A DNA stretch of 64,000 bases from the NCBI GenBank assembly GCA_963799415.1, contig CAWCXI010000025.1:124001-188000 (forward strand), given 5' to 3'. The DNA is from JAMXLO01 sp963799415 (GTDB taxonomy: Bacteria > Pseudomonadota > Alphaproteobacteria > Acetobacterales > Acetobacteraceae). A model generated the notes under the pieces. It did no database searches. It had not been told where the DNA came from and saw only the letters and a list, made by a program, of their open reading frames with translations. The translations under genes were made by a program, and so were the position numbers. Below, one piece after another: positions 26,923 to 36,284 of this stretch. The stretch's first letter is position 1, and the number at the start of each line of letters is the position of its first letter.

Positions 26923-28268
26923 ATTCGTTCAATCAACCACCGTTCGCTGGGCACTGGCCGTCGCGGGTGCATTTGGCGTTTGCACACTGCTGCTGTTCGG
27001 CTTCGTCTACTGGCAGACCGCAACCTACCTCACCGAGAACCTCGACGCCATCATCATAGCGGATGCACGGTTGAACAATGCCGAGGCGCGCGACCAGGAG
27101 CTGAAGTTTGTCATGCAGCACCTGATAGAGGATCCGCGTCGGGTGAAACTGGCAGAATTGTTCGGGCCGGACAAAGTGCCGATCGCGGGGAATGTCGAAG
27201 CAATGCCACCGGGGCTGCTGCTCGATGACACGCCGCGTCACCACCAAGCTGGTGCGCGTGGACATTCGTGGGCGCGAGTTGCAAACCGCCCGCGTCATCG
27301 CCGGTCGGCTGCCATCCGGCGATATCCTTCTGATCGGCCACGACGCCGGTGATGTGCGTCAGATCGGCCAGGTTGTGGCCCGTTCCCTTGGGCTCGGACT
27401 GCTTCCGGCTGTCTGCCTGGCGCTGCTGACGGGAACCTGGCTCAGCAAGCGCGCGCAGCGGCGGATCGACGAGATGAATCGCCAGGTACAGCTTGTTGTC
27501 GGTGGCGATCTCAAGGAACGGCTCCCGGTCAGCGGCTATGACGATCCGCTCAATCGGTTGGCCACAATCGTCAATGGCATGCTCGATCAGATCGAACATC
27601 TGGTCGGCGAACTATCGAGCGTCGGCGACGACATCGCACATGATCTGCGCACGCCGCTGACCCGCGTTCGAGCAATTCTGGAGCGCGGGCGTGACAACGC
27701 GTTGACACTTCAGGACCTGTCCATAGCCACGGACCGCGCGATAGCCGGGCTCGATCAGTCTCTGGCGATCATAACCGCACTCTTGCGAATTGCCGAGATC
27801 GACCACAGCCGCCGGCATGCCGGAATGGCAACCGTCCAGCTCGCTGAAATCCTGCGAGCCGTACATGAGCTTTATCATCCGATCGCCGAGGACAAAGGCG
27901 TATCGCTGCAGCTTGATCTGACCAACGCTGCTACAGTGTCCGGCGATCACGACCTGCTGCTTGAGGCCGTGGCAAATCTAGTCGACAACGCCGTCAAGTT
28001 CACCCCGGCGCACGGTTCCGTGGCACTTCGTCTGCTGCAACGTCCTGAGGGACCGGCGGTGCGTGTTGAGGATACCGGGCCTGGTATCAGCGATACTGAA
28101 CGAGACACCGTGTTCACCCGATTCTACCGCTCAGACAGAAGCCGTCACGCGGTTGGCGTCGGACTTGGCCTTAGTCTCGTCGCCGCGATTGTTAAGCTGC
28201 ACGGATTCCGCCTGGCGATCATCGACGGTCCCGGCTGCCTCATCGAAATCGCCTGTTATGCCGCGTGA
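26909..28268 (+). CDS. sensor histidine kinase of the two-component pair, frameshifted near 27230
   Basis: The GTG start at 26909 overlaps the regulator's end. The first frame gives TM1 (about residues 10-32) and the periplasmic segment to GLLLDD. After one surplus base near 27230 the next frame continues TRRVTTKLVRVDIRG, TM2, HAMP, HisKA with the phospho-His in DDIAHDLRTPL, and HATPase_c (NLVDNAVKF, DTGPGI, GVGLGLSLV). Corrected length is 452 aa. All catalytic motifs are intact, so the break is probably recent or an error. It phosphorylates the adjacent regulator. Confidence 0.85.
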
Positions 28269-28270
28269 AC

Positions 28271-28295
28271 CCGGGCCAGCATATTGCCAGCCCGG
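28271..28295. terminator. bidirectional hairpin between convergent genes
   Basis: CCGGGC (28271-28276) pairs with GCCCGG (28290-28295) around a 13-nt loop, in the 54-nt gap between the convergent kinase and small secreted-protein genes. There are only a few T residues on the right side. Confidence 0.45.
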
Positions 28296-28322
28296 TTCCC
28301 GATATTTGCAGCAATAGGATGG

Positions 28323-28586
28323 TCAGCTGCCGCTGGAACGTGTCCCCGCGGTGGCGGTGGTGGCGGAGGGTGTAGCCGAAGAGGTGGCGGTAGGTTGGGT
28401 CGTGGTCTGGTAGCCGTTCACAGCTACGTTGTTGGGCGGCGCCCCAGGGGCCGTCGGGATCACCCCAGGAAGCTCGCTGAAAAACGTGTTCGCGACCGCT
28501 CCGCCCTCGTCATCTCCCCCGTCCGCATAGGCTACGCCCACTCCGATGCAAAGCATCGCTGCGGCGGCCAGAAGTATCGTCTTCAT
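28323..28586 (-). CDS. small secreted protein of unknown function
   Basis: 87 aa; AAGGAT lies 6 nt before the ATG. It has a signal peptide (MKTILLAAAAMLCIGVGVAYA) followed by an acidic start (DGGDDEGG) and a Thr/Ser/Ala-rich tail (TATSSATPSATTATAG) with no cysteines. The tail is low-complexity and probably disordered. I recognise no family. It is convergent with the sensor kinase and may be a cell-envelope protein. Confidence 0.6.
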   Translation of the reverse strand: MKTILLAAAAMLCIGVGVAYADGGDDEGGAVANTFFSELPGVIPTAPGAPPNNVAVNGYQTTTQPTATSSATPSATTATAGTRSSGS

Positions 28587-28737
28587 CAGATTATCCTTTT
28601 CCGTCCATTGCCTGGAAGACGCCGTGTCTTCAAGACAAGACTGATCTATGGACGTCGGCTCGACATTTCGATTAAAGACGGTTTTAGTTCCTTAAATTCG
28701 CGGTTAGTCTTCGCCAGCAAATGTGATCAGAACTGCG

Positions 28738-29748
28738 TCACCCATTCCGGAACGTGTAGCCGTAACCGTTCAGAGCAGGACCGCCGCCGAGATGCGCGTA
28801 GAGCACCTTGGCGCCCTTCGGGAAGAATCCGTTTCGGATCAGGTCGATCAACCCCTGCATCGACTTTCCTTCGTAGACCGGGTCAGTGATCATGCCCTCG
28901 AGGCGCGCTGACAGGCGTATCGCCTCCAGCGTCTCTTTCGACGGTACGCCGTAGCAGGGGTAGGCGTAGTCCTCCAGCAGGACGATATCATCCGCAACGA
29001 TGTCCTTGCCGCCTACAAGCGCAGCAGTGTTCTGCGCGATTTCGAGCACCTGCGCCTTGGTCTGCGCCGGGGTGCCCGAAGCGTCGATGCCAATGACGTT
29101 GCGCGCGCGTCCGTCCGCGGCAAAGCCCACTACCATGCCGGCGTGCGTCGAACCGGTGACAGTGCACACGACGATGTAGTCGAAGCGCAGGCCCATCGCG
29201 GCCTCCTGCGCCCGCACTTCCTCAGCGAAACCGACATACCCGAGACCGCCGAACTTGTGGACCGATGCACCGGCCGGAATGGCGTAAGGCTTGCCACCCT
29301 TGGCACGCACCTCGTCGAGCGCCGCTTTCCAACTGTCGCGGATGCCGATGTCGAAGCCGGCGTCCACCATGCGGGTCTCGGCTCCCATGATGCGCGAGAG
29401 CATGATGTTGCCCACCCGGTCGTACACCGCGTCCTCATGCGGCACCCAGCTTTCCTGAATCAGAAGGCACTTCATACCGAGCTTCGCCGCCACCGCCGCG
29501 ACCATGCGCGTGTGGTTGGACTGCACCCCGCCGATGGAGACCAGGGTATCGGCGTTGGAGGCGATCGCATCCGGCACGATGTATTCCAGCTTGCGTAGCT
29601 TGTTGCCGCCGAACGCCAGGCCCGAATTACAGTCCTCGCGTTTCGCGTAAATTTCCACCGCCCCGCCGAGGTGTTCGGTGAGACGGGACAGGTGCTCGAT
29701 TGGTGTGGGACCGAAGGTCAGGGGATAGCGCTGGAACTGGGAAAGCAT
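28738..29748 (-). CDS. acdS: 1-aminocyclopropane-1-carboxylate (ACC) deaminase
   Basis: 336 aa from the ATG at 29748. It is a PLP enzyme that cleaves ACC, the ethylene precursor, to ammonia and 2-oxobutyrate. The PLP Lys lies in FGGNKLRKLEYI. The residues that separate true ACC deaminase from D-cysteine desulfhydrase are both of the ACC type: Tyr-Glu in DPVYEGKSM (Y294/E295 in the Pseudomonas enzyme) and Leu in AHLGG (L322). The ending PALNGYGYTFRNG is also typical. No acdR-type regulator is adjacent. It suggests plant or rhizosphere contact. Confidence 0.92.
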   Translation of the reverse strand: MLSQFQRYPLTFGPTPIEHLSRLTEHLGGAVEIYAKREDCNSGLAFGGNKLRKLEYIVPDAIASNADTLVSIGGVQSNHTRMVAAVAAKLGMKCLLIQESWVPHEDAVYDRVGNIMLSRIMGAETRMVDAGFDIGIRDSWKAALDEVRAKGGKPYAIPAGASVHKFGGLGYVGFAEEVRAQEAAMGLRFDYIVVCTVTGSTHAGMVVGFAADGRARNVIGIDASGTPAQTKAQVLEIAQNTAALVGGKDIVADDIVLLEDYAYPCYGVPSKETLEAIRLSARLEGMITDPVYEGKSMQGLIDLIRNGFFPKGAKVLYAHLGGGPALNGYGYTFRNG

Positions 29749-29869
29749 GCGGCTCCTGGCTGTAAATCTTCCGACAGAGCCGACTAATCCTGATCTGAGC
29801 AGGCAGCAAGACACGCCCTGCCTCTCGGGTCCAGCATGGTCCCGTGAGACAAAAATCCGCGGGGCCGCC

Positions 29870-30439
29870 CTATCCGCCCGCGAGCGTTACCCCAACGGCC
29901 GCCAGAAGCACGCCGATCGCCACATCCAGCATCACCAGCCCCGCCGCGGCGGCAAACCCAATGCCCAACGTCAGCCGGAAGACAAACCATTCCAGCCACA
30001 GCGCCCAGCCGAGCCCGACAAGCTGCGCCAACTGATCGAGCGGTGCCGGCGCGCCCAGCAGCCCCGGAATGCTGAACACCACCAGCAGCAGGTACTGCAC
30101 CACGTTGCACCAGTTCCACAGCGCGATGCAGCGCGGCCAGCGCTCGCTGAGACCCATCGCGCCAACCAACCGGTGCGACAGGACGGCAAATCCGCACCAG
30201 CCGATGCCATAGGACAGCAGGTCAAGCGCGAACACATGCGCCGCGTGCGGCGGCATGCCGCCAGTCGTCCAGGCCAGCAGTCGCAGGCAGACGAACGCCG
30301 GCAGGCAGATCGCGGCAGCCCAGAAACTGCGCGCCGCGCCGGCCATATCAGCCTCGACGTACTGGACCCCCTCCGACCGCCCGCGCACCAACAACCAGGC
30401 AGCGTGCAGACCAGAGGACACCGCCGTGCCGATGCTCAC
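29870..30439 (-). CDS. integral membrane protein, second of a tandem pair
   Basis: 189 aa from the GTG at 30439, which overlaps the stop of the upstream membrane gene (GTGA). It has about five hydrophobic segments. A WNWCNVVQYLLL segment resembles FNWCQWVIPVI in its neighbour, so the two are probably distant paralogues or two halves of one membrane unit. No known motif. It is the last gene of the dapD-dapE operon. Confidence 0.65.
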   Translation of the reverse strand: MSIGTAVSSGLHAAWLLVRGRSEGVQYVEADMAGAARSFWAAAICLPAFVCLRLLAWTTGGMPPHAAHVFALDLLSYGIGWCGFAVLSHRLVGAMGLSERWPRCIALWNWCNVVQYLLLVVFSIPGLLGAPAPLDQLAQLVGLGWALWLEWFVFRLTLGIGFAAAAGLVMLDVAIGVLLAAVGVTLAGG

Positions 30440-31035
30440 TTCTCGCCGAACCCGCCGTCGCCGACGAGCGCCAGCATGCGCGGTCCGAGCACAAGCAGCA
30501 CCGTGGCGCAATTCACCCCAAACACCAAAAGCGCTGCCCGAATGCGCGATAGGCCGAGGCCGTGGCGAGCCACGAACCAGTGCAGCCACAGCCCGTACGA
30601 TACCAGGCCCAGCACAACGCTGGCGCTAGCAACGGTGCGTGGCAGGCCGAGCGCGGCCAGGCTTCCAAGCACCACCAGCAGCAGAGTGCCGATCACGGGT
30701 ATGACCCACTGGCACCAGTTGAAGGCTGTGGCGAAGCGCAGCCACGCATTCTGTCTGCCCCACAACCGCGCGACCTCGAACGACAGAACCGGCGGCGCCA
30801 CCAGCGCGCACAGCGTCGCCAGCAAATCGGCAAGTGCGGTCAGGCCGCCGCCGCCCAGCAGCATCAGCATGCCACCGACCAGCGGAAACGCGATCAACGG
30901 CGCCAGGCTCGTTAGGAATGCTTCGCGTGTCGCGCCGAACTGACGGATACCGTCGGCACGTCCGCGGGCGAGGCGAAGGACCCCGAGTACGATGTTGCCA
31001 AGCTGCGGGGGGCGCCCGCGCGTCCGACCGCTCAT
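30436..31035 (-). CDS. integral membrane protein, first of a tandem pair
   Basis: 199 aa; the ATG overlaps the dapE stop (ATGA). A basic N-terminus of about 40 residues is followed by about five membrane segments. It shares the aromatic FNWCQW motif with its downstream neighbour. I know of no function. The double overlap (dapE, this gene, next gene) means all three are translated as a unit, but I see nothing linking the pair to lysine biosynthesis. Confidence 0.65.
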   Translation of the reverse strand: MSGRTRGRPPQLGNIVLGVLRLARGRADGIRQFGATREAFLTSLAPLIAFPLVGGMLMLLGGGGLTALADLLATLCALVAPPVLSFEVARLWGRQNAWLRFATAFNWCQWVIPVIGTLLLVVLGSLAALGLPRTVASASVVLGLVSYGLWLHWFVARHGLGLSRIRAALLVFGVNCATVLLVLGPRMLALVGDGGFGEK

Positions 31036-32159
31036 GTCAGAAAGGCCGCGAGGATACCGCGATAAATGCGCGCGAGGTCGCGTAATTCAGCAACCGGCAC
31101 GCGCTCGTCGACCTGATGCATGGTGGCGCCAACCAGGCCGAACTCCGCGACCGGACAGTAGCGTGCGATAAAGCGGGCATCCGAGGTACCACCGCCCGTA
31201 TCGAGCTTCGGCTCCACGCCGCTTGCACTCACGATTGCCTGGCGCAGCGTGTTCACCAATTCTCCCGGTTCGGTCAGGAATGATTCGCCGCTGATCGCTA
31301 TGTCCAGGTCGAAGCGCTCCGCATGCTGTGCGATTACCGCGCGCAGCCATGCGGATAGCGCAGCGCCGGTATGGTCGCTGTTAAAGCGGATGTTCAGCAT
31401 CGCTGACGCGGTGGCCGGGATTACGTTGGTCACCGGGTTGCCGACGTCGATGCTGGTGAACTGCAGGCTCGACGGCTGAAACCACTCGTTGCCGGCGTCG
31501 AGCGGCGCCGCGGTCAGGGCATCGGCGATGCAAATCAGCCGGTGAACCGGATTGTCGGCGCGCTGCGGATAGGCGACGTGACCCTGCGTGCCGTGGACCG
31601 TGATCTTCGCGTTCAGGCTGCCGCGACGGCCGATCTTCACCATGTCGCCGAGCGCCACCGGACAGGTCGGCTCGCCCACAACGCAGAAGTCGGGGATCTG
31701 GCCATTGGCCTGCATCCATTCGAGTACCCGCACCGTGCCATCGACCGCGGGGCCTTCCTCATCGCCGGTGATCAACAGGCTGATCGAACCGCGCGGCGGA
31801 CCGTCGGCCAGGTGCTGCGCGGCAGCCGCGACGAAGGCCGCAATGGCGCCCTTCATATCGCAGGCACCGCGGCCGTAGAGAATGTCGTTCCGTACCTCGG
31901 CACCGAAGGGATCCGATTGCCAATTCGCATTGCCGACCGGAACAACGTCGGTATGGCCCGCAAAGCAGATATGCGGCGATCCGGTGCCCATGCGTGCGAA
32001 CAGATTGTCGATCTGCCCATAGCGCAAAGGTGTGACGGTAAAGCCGAGCCGTGTCAGAGCGTCGGCCAGTCCGGTCTGCGCGCCGGCATCGGCGGGTGTA
32101 ATCGAGGCGCAGCGGATCAGCGCCTGGGCGAGGGGCAATGGATCGTGCAATTCCTTCAC
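31032..32159 (-). CDS. dapE: succinyl-diaminopimelate desuccinylase
   Basis: 375 aa from the GTG at 32159, the family length; the longer frame upstream adds unrelated residues. Zinc ligands are visible in FAGHTDVVPVG, GRGACDMKGA, TGDEEGPAVDG (catalytic Glu) and near the end in GLVGATMHQVDE. It hydrolyses N-succinyl-LL-DAP to LL-DAP for lysine and peptidoglycan. It lies downstream of dapD on the same strand with a 73-nt gap, giving two consecutive pathway enzymes. Confidence 0.95.
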   Translation of the reverse strand: MKELHDPLPLAQALIRCASITPADAGAQTGLADALTRLGFTVTPLRYGQIDNLFARMGTGSPHICFAGHTDVVPVGNANWQSDPFGAEVRNDILYGRGACDMKGAIAAFVAAAAQHLADGPPRGSISLLITGDEEGPAVDGTVRVLEWMQANGQIPDFCVVGEPTCPVALGDMVKIGRRGSLNAKITVHGTQGHVAYPQRADNPVHRLICIADALTAAPLDAGNEWFQPSSLQFTSIDVGNPVTNVIPATASAMLNIRFNSDHTGAALSAWLRAVIAQHAERFDLDIAISGESFLTEPGELVNTLRQAIVSASGVEPKLDTGGGTSDARFIARYCPVAEFGLVGATMHQVDERVPVAELRDLARIYRGILAAFLT

Positions 32160-32232
32160 GGTGTGCCTGTCCCCTCTTCCGCGCGGCGGTGGGGATTTGC
32201 GAAAGGGGCTCTGCCCGACACGGGGCCGTACC

Positions 32233-33072
32233 TCAATCGCGCAACAACTCGTTGATCGAGGTCTTCGCTCGCGTCTGCTCATCCACCGTCTTGACGATCA
32301 CGGCGCAGTACAGCGATGGCCCGGGCGAGCCATCTGGCAATGCTCGCCCGGGCAGCGATCCCGGCACCACCACGGAATACGGCGGAACCCGCCCAATATG
32401 AATTTCGCCGGTCGCGCGATCGACCACCTTGGTCGAGGCTCCGATGAATACCCCCATCGACAGCACGCTACCGCGCTCCACCACCACACCTTCGGCAACC
32501 TCCGACCGGGCGCCGACGAAGCAGTCGTCCTCGATGATCACCGGATTGGCCTGTAGCGGCTCCAGCACACCGCCGATACCGACGCCGCCGGACAGGTGGC
32601 AGTTGGCGCCGATCTGCGCGCAGCTTCCCACCGTCGCCCAGGTATCCACCATCGTGTTCCGCCCGACATAGGCGCCGACATTGACGAAACTGGGCATCAG
32701 CACCGCGCCTGGCGCGACATAGGCAGACCGACGCACCACGGCGCCGGGCACTGCGCGGAACCCCGCCTCGCGAAAGCGGTTCTCACCCCAACCGGTGAAC
32801 TTCAATGGCACCTTGTCCCACACCGGCGCACCGCCCGGCCCTTCCATAGCCGTGGAATCCGTCAGCCGGAACGACAGCAAGACCGCCTTCTTCAGCCACT
32901 GATTGACCTGCCAGCCTGACCCGCTCGGCTCGGCGACACGCGCGGCGCCGGAGTCGAGCAGGTCGAGCGCTGCCTCCACTGCCCCTCGTGCCTCGCCGCC
33001 GGTCGCAGACGACAATAACTCGCGTCGCTCCCATAGTTCCTCGATCGGCTGCTGCAGCGCGTGCTGGCTCAT
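32233..33072 (-). CDS. dapD: tetrahydrodipicolinate N-succinyltransferase
   Basis: 279 aa. It transfers succinyl from succinyl-CoA to tetrahydrodipicolinate, the step two before DapE. The N-terminal helical domain is followed by the left-handed beta-helix hexapeptide repeats (AYVAPGAVLMPSFVNVGAYVG, GSCAQIGANCHLSGGVGIGG) and the CoA-site region GSVLSMGVFIGASTKVVDR. Length and ending are normal. It is the first gene of the operon and is divergent from the GGDEF gene. Confidence 0.95.
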   Translation of the reverse strand: MSQHALQQPIEELWERRELLSSATGGEARGAVEAALDLLDSGAARVAEPSGSGWQVNQWLKKAVLLSFRLTDSTAMEGPGGAPVWDKVPLKFTGWGENRFREAGFRAVPGAVVRRSAYVAPGAVLMPSFVNVGAYVGRNTMVDTWATVGSCAQIGANCHLSGGVGIGGVLEPLQANPVIIEDDCFVGARSEVAEGVVVERGSVLSMGVFIGASTKVVDRATGEIHIGRVPPYSVVVPGSLPGRALPDGSPGPSLYCAVIVKTVDEQTRAKTSINELLRD

Positions 33073-33204
33073 GCGGCAAAAATCCTCGGTCGAATGCGCG
33101 GCCGGACCATGCGCAGCGGCCCGGAACCTGTCAACGCGGTCGGCAACGCTTCGTTAGCCTGGATAGCGTTTAATGAGCCGATCCGGGACAGGACGTTTGG
33201 CGTC

Positions 33205-34590
33205 ATGACCGATACGATCGCCGATTTCCCGCACACGCCCGGGACCGATGCGACCCTGCGGCGCGCGCTACTCGACAGCCGCCAGCGCTGGCGCGATCTG
33301 GTGATCACTGCCGCGGATCTCGCTTATGAGACTGATGCCTGGGGCCGTTTCGTGTTCGTCATGCCGGACTTGGCACTTGGTTGGACTCCCTCAACCCTGA
33401 TCGGCCAGCCTGCCGAATTGCTGCTGGCCGGCGGCATCGGTGCGAATGGCTTCAACCCATTCCGAGTCACCGCTCCGATCCGTCGGCGCGCCGCCTGGCT
33501 TAAACGTGCCGACGGCAGCTCCATACTGCTCGCATTCTCCGCTGCACCGCTGGCCGACGCAGAGGGGCGCATCGTGGGCACGCGCGGTATGGGGATTGAT
33601 TGGACCGAGTTCGACGAAAGCGCGGGACGCGTGGCGGCTTCGCTGCGCCGCGGTGAGGTGCTTGGCCATATCCTCTGGCGGATGGGCCACGAGGTACTCG
33701 CGCCACGCATGATGCAGGCGGCGTTGGATGCATTGATGAACGCGCTCGGCGCGGAGGGTGCCGCGGTGATCGAACTGCGCGGCGAGGAGGGCTCAGTGAT
33801 GGTTCATCGTGCCGGCGGCGGCGGCGATGAACTCCTGACGGAGGCGACCGGATTGCTCGCGACAGCGAACGGACCAATGGTCGGCGCTGCCAAAAATGGA
33901 CGACCAATTCTGGTCGCGACCTGCCGCACACAGCTCGGCGCCGACGCAGGGGTTGCACTGTGGCGTTCCCCCGGCTCACGCGGCTGGGACGCCGAAGACA
34001 TGTTGCTGATCAACTCTGCGGCCGGCCTGATCCGGATGGTGCTGGAACATGACGCTATCCAGCGGGAGATGGGGCGTCAGGCGCGAACCGATCCGTTGAC
34101 TGGATTGATGAACCGTCGCGCTTTCCTTGAGGAGCTGAGCCGCCACATCGACCGACTTGACCGTGAGGAGCAGCCCGGAACGCTGCTGTTCGCCGACCTC
34201 GACTGCTTCAAGCCGGTGAACGACCGCCTCGGTCACGAGGTAGGCGACGAGGTTCTGGTGCGGACCGCCAACGTTCTGCGCAATACCGTGCGACCCACGG
34301 ATCTGGTGGCACGACTTGGTGGCGATGAGTTCGCTCTGTGGTTGAACGGTGCAGATCATCTGACCGCGGCCGAGCGCGCCGACCACCTCTGCACCGAGGT
34401 GCCAAACCAGTTGCTGGAGATCACCTGCGACGGCGGACCAACCCCCACCGTGTCGATCGGCATCGCCACGCGTGAGCCCGCCAGTCATGAACCGGTGGAC
34501 AGCTTGCTGCGCCGCGCGGACCAGGCGATGTACGAGGTCAAGCGCACTGGTCGTGGCAACTGGCGTGTCGCACACGACGCGAACGCCTGA
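33205..34590 (+). CDS. PAS/GAF-GGDEF diguanylate cyclase
   Basis: 461 aa from the ATG at 33205. A PAS-like domain (about residues 25-130, DAWGRFVFVMPDLALGW...GTRGMGIDWTE), a GAF-like domain (about 160-285) and a GGDEF domain (about 297-455) with an intact active site LGGDEFALW. The substrate-binding TDPLTGLMNRRAF and DLDCFKPVNDRLGHEVGDE are also present, so it should make cyclic di-GMP. No RxxD inhibitory site is obvious immediately before GGDEF. No membrane segment: a cytoplasmic sensor. It is followed after 2 nt by the DUF2336 gene. Confidence 0.9.
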   Translation: MTDTIADFPHTPGTDATLRRALLDSRQRWRDLVITAADLAYETDAWGRFVFVMPDLALGWTPSTLIGQPAELLLAGGIGANGFNPFRVTAPIRRRAAWLKRADGSSILLAFSAAPLADAEGRIVGTRGMGIDWTEFDESAGRVAASLRRGEVLGHILWRMGHEVLAPRMMQAALDALMNALGAEGAAVIELRGEEGSVMVHRAGGGGDELLTEATGLLATANGPMVGAAKNGRPILVATCRTQLGADAGVALWRSPGSRGWDAEDMLLINSAAGLIRMVLEHDAIQREMGRQARTDPLTGLMNRRAFLEELSRHIDRLDREEQPGTLLFADLDCFKPVNDRLGHEVGDEVLVRTANVLRNTVRPTDLVARLGGDEFALWLNGADHLTAAERADHLCTEVPNQLLEITCDGGPTPTVSIGIATREPASHEPVDSLLRRADQAMYEVKRTGRGNWRVAHDANA

Positions 34591-34592
34591 TC

Positions 34593-35813
34593 ATGGATCA
34601 ACCTTGCGCACCGCCGAAAGATGAAGCGGCGCGAGTCCGTCTCGGCGCCGGCACGGGGACCAAGGCCGATGTCCTGATCGACCTGGCGAACGACACCTCG
34701 GTCACCGTCCGTGCTGCGCTCGCGCTAAATACCGCCGCACCGCCAGGGGTGAACGCGATGCTCGCCGGCGACAGCGATGAACGGGTTCGCATCCTGCTGG
34801 CGCGTAAGCTGACGGCACTCGTGCCTGGACTGTCGGCAGCCGAACATGCGCAACTGCATCAGGAAACCTGGGACACGTTGAAGGCACTCGTTGCGGACGA
34901 GGCCGTGCGAGTGCGGGCAATCATCGCTGAAGCAGTCAAGGAGCTGCCGGATGCACCGCGTGGGCTGATCCGCCAGCTCGCGCATGACACCGAAAAATCG
35001 GTATTCGAGCCGGTCATTCGACTGTCGCCGCTGTTGACCACCGAGGATCTCCTGACCTTGGTGGCCAGAGCACCAGCTAATGGCACTGTTCTCGCTGTGG
35101 CGCATCGCGCGGAGCTGGAGCCGGCCGTGTCAGATGCAATCGCGGCGAGCGCCGACGGCACGGCCATCCGCGCATTGCTCGCAAACCCGTCGGCGCAGAT
35201 TCGTGAGGCAACACTCGACGTTTTGGTGGCGCGGTCGGTCAACCACCCAGACTGGCATGAGCCGCTCGTACGGCGCCCTTCGCTGCCGCCGCGCGCCGCG
35301 CATATGCTGTCCGAGCTCCTGGCAACTCATCTCCTGGCCGAACTTGCCACGCGCGCCGATCTCGCGCCGCCTCTGGCCGAGGAACTGCGCCGACGCATCG
35401 CGGTTCGGCTGGCTCCAGGTGCACCGGAGCCGCCGGCGGCGCCGTTGGACACTACGGCCGAGGAGGCCCTCGAGCTGGCACGTGCGACAGCGGCGCGTGG
35501 CGAGTTGGTCGAGGAAACCTTGCTGGCGGCGGCGCGTCGGGGCGAGACGCGCTATGCGGCTGCACTCTTGGCCCTGGCGGCAGATACGCCGGTTTCGGTG
35601 GTGGATCGCGCCTCGTCGCTGCGCAGCGCCAAGGGGCTGGTGAGTCTCGTCTGGAAGGCTGGGTTCACCATGCAGGTTGCGGTCGCGCTGCAGACTCTGC
35701 TGGCGCGGCTGGCACCTGAAGCGGTGCTGATCGCCGGACAGTCAGGCGGCTTCCCCCTGGCCGTCGAGGAGATGCGCTGGCAGCTCGATTTTCTCGGGCG
35801 CATGGGGCGGTGA
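34593..35813 (+). CDS. DUF2336 alpha-helical repeat protein
   Basis: 406 aa starting 2 nt after the GGDEF gene. It is Ala/Leu-rich with HEAT-like helical pairs (DTSVTVRAALALN, DSDERVRILLARKL, DEAVRVRAIIAEAV), as in DUF2336 proteins of alphaproteobacteria. The N-terminal half carries the recurring D-x-S/E-x-x-V-R motif, the C-terminal half longer helices. Function is unknown; members often neighbour signalling genes. Tight spacing suggests it is co-expressed with, and may bind, the cyclic-di-GMP enzyme. Confidence 0.8.
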   Translation: MDQPCAPPKDEAARVRLGAGTGTKADVLIDLANDTSVTVRAALALNTAAPPGVNAMLAGDSDERVRILLARKLTALVPGLSAAEHAQLHQETWDTLKALVADEAVRVRAIIAEAVKELPDAPRGLIRQLAHDTEKSVFEPVIRLSPLLTTEDLLTLVARAPANGTVLAVAHRAELEPAVSDAIAASADGTAIRALLANPSAQIREATLDVLVARSVNHPDWHEPLVRRPSLPPRAAHMLSELLATHLLAELATRADLAPPLAEELRRRIAVRLAPGAPEPPAAPLDTTAEEALELARATAARGELVEETLLAAARRGETRYAAALLALAADTPVSVVDRASSLRSAKGLVSLVWKAGFTMQVAVALQTLLARLAPEAVLIAGQSGGFPLAVEEMRWQLDFLGRMGR

Positions 35814-35889
35814 GCCACCAGACGACGGAGCGGCCGACTGAGGTCGCTCATTCAATTCGCGCATAAGCTCGCATCTTCCTGGTTCGGCA

Positions 35890-35903
35890 TTGATTTGGGT
35901 CAA
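35890..35903 (+). promoter_or_regulatory. FNR/FixK-type box upstream of DUF2934 gene
   Basis: TTGATTTGGGTCAA matches TTGAT-N4-ATCAA at 9 of 10 specified positions. It ends 54 nt before the DUF2934 start, a distance suitable for class II activation around -41.5 with a short leader. Confidence 0.6.
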
Positions 35904-35957
35904 AGCGGCAATGGGCATTCGGCGCCTAACCTGTTTCGTCAGGCGTTGGAGGGTCAA

Positions 35958-36281
35958 ATGGCCAAAGCGAAACAAGAACATGACAGGGACATTCGCGTGC
36001 GTGCACGGCGCATGTGGCGCGAAGCCGGCAGCCCAAAAGGCCGCGAACCGGAATATCTGGAACGAGCGCGCGAATTGCAGGCATTCGTCGATCATCCGAA
36101 TGCCGGGCTGCTGCCAAACCCCATGCTGGAGCATCCCCAGCCAGAGGCAACAGAAGAGCCCATCGAGGAAGCCGAACTGCTGGAGAACCTTGGCGAGTTT
36201 CCCGGACGGACGGATCAGGGTGACCGGGTGACCGCGCCGATGACCAAGCGGAAGGCCCGCGCCTACCTGCGCCGCGGGTGA
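35958..36281 (+). CDS. DUF2934 protein
   Basis: 107 aa from the ATG at 35958, with GGAGGG 4 nt before it; the earlier in-frame ATG at 35895 lacks a site and lies across the FNR-type box. The N-terminal RDIRVRARRMWREAGSPKGREPEYLERARELQ is the DUF2934 signature; the rest is acidic (EEPIEEAELLENLGE) and ends basic. Small, soluble, unknown function. It is convergent with the CBS-BON gene (3-nt gap), and both have FNR-type boxes. Confidence 0.8.
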   Translation: MAKAKQEHDRDIRVRARRMWREAGSPKGREPEYLERARELQAFVDHPNAGLLPNPMLEHPQPEATEEPIEEAELLENLGEFPGRTDQGDRVTAPMTKRKARAYLRRG

Positions 36282-36284
36282 GCG

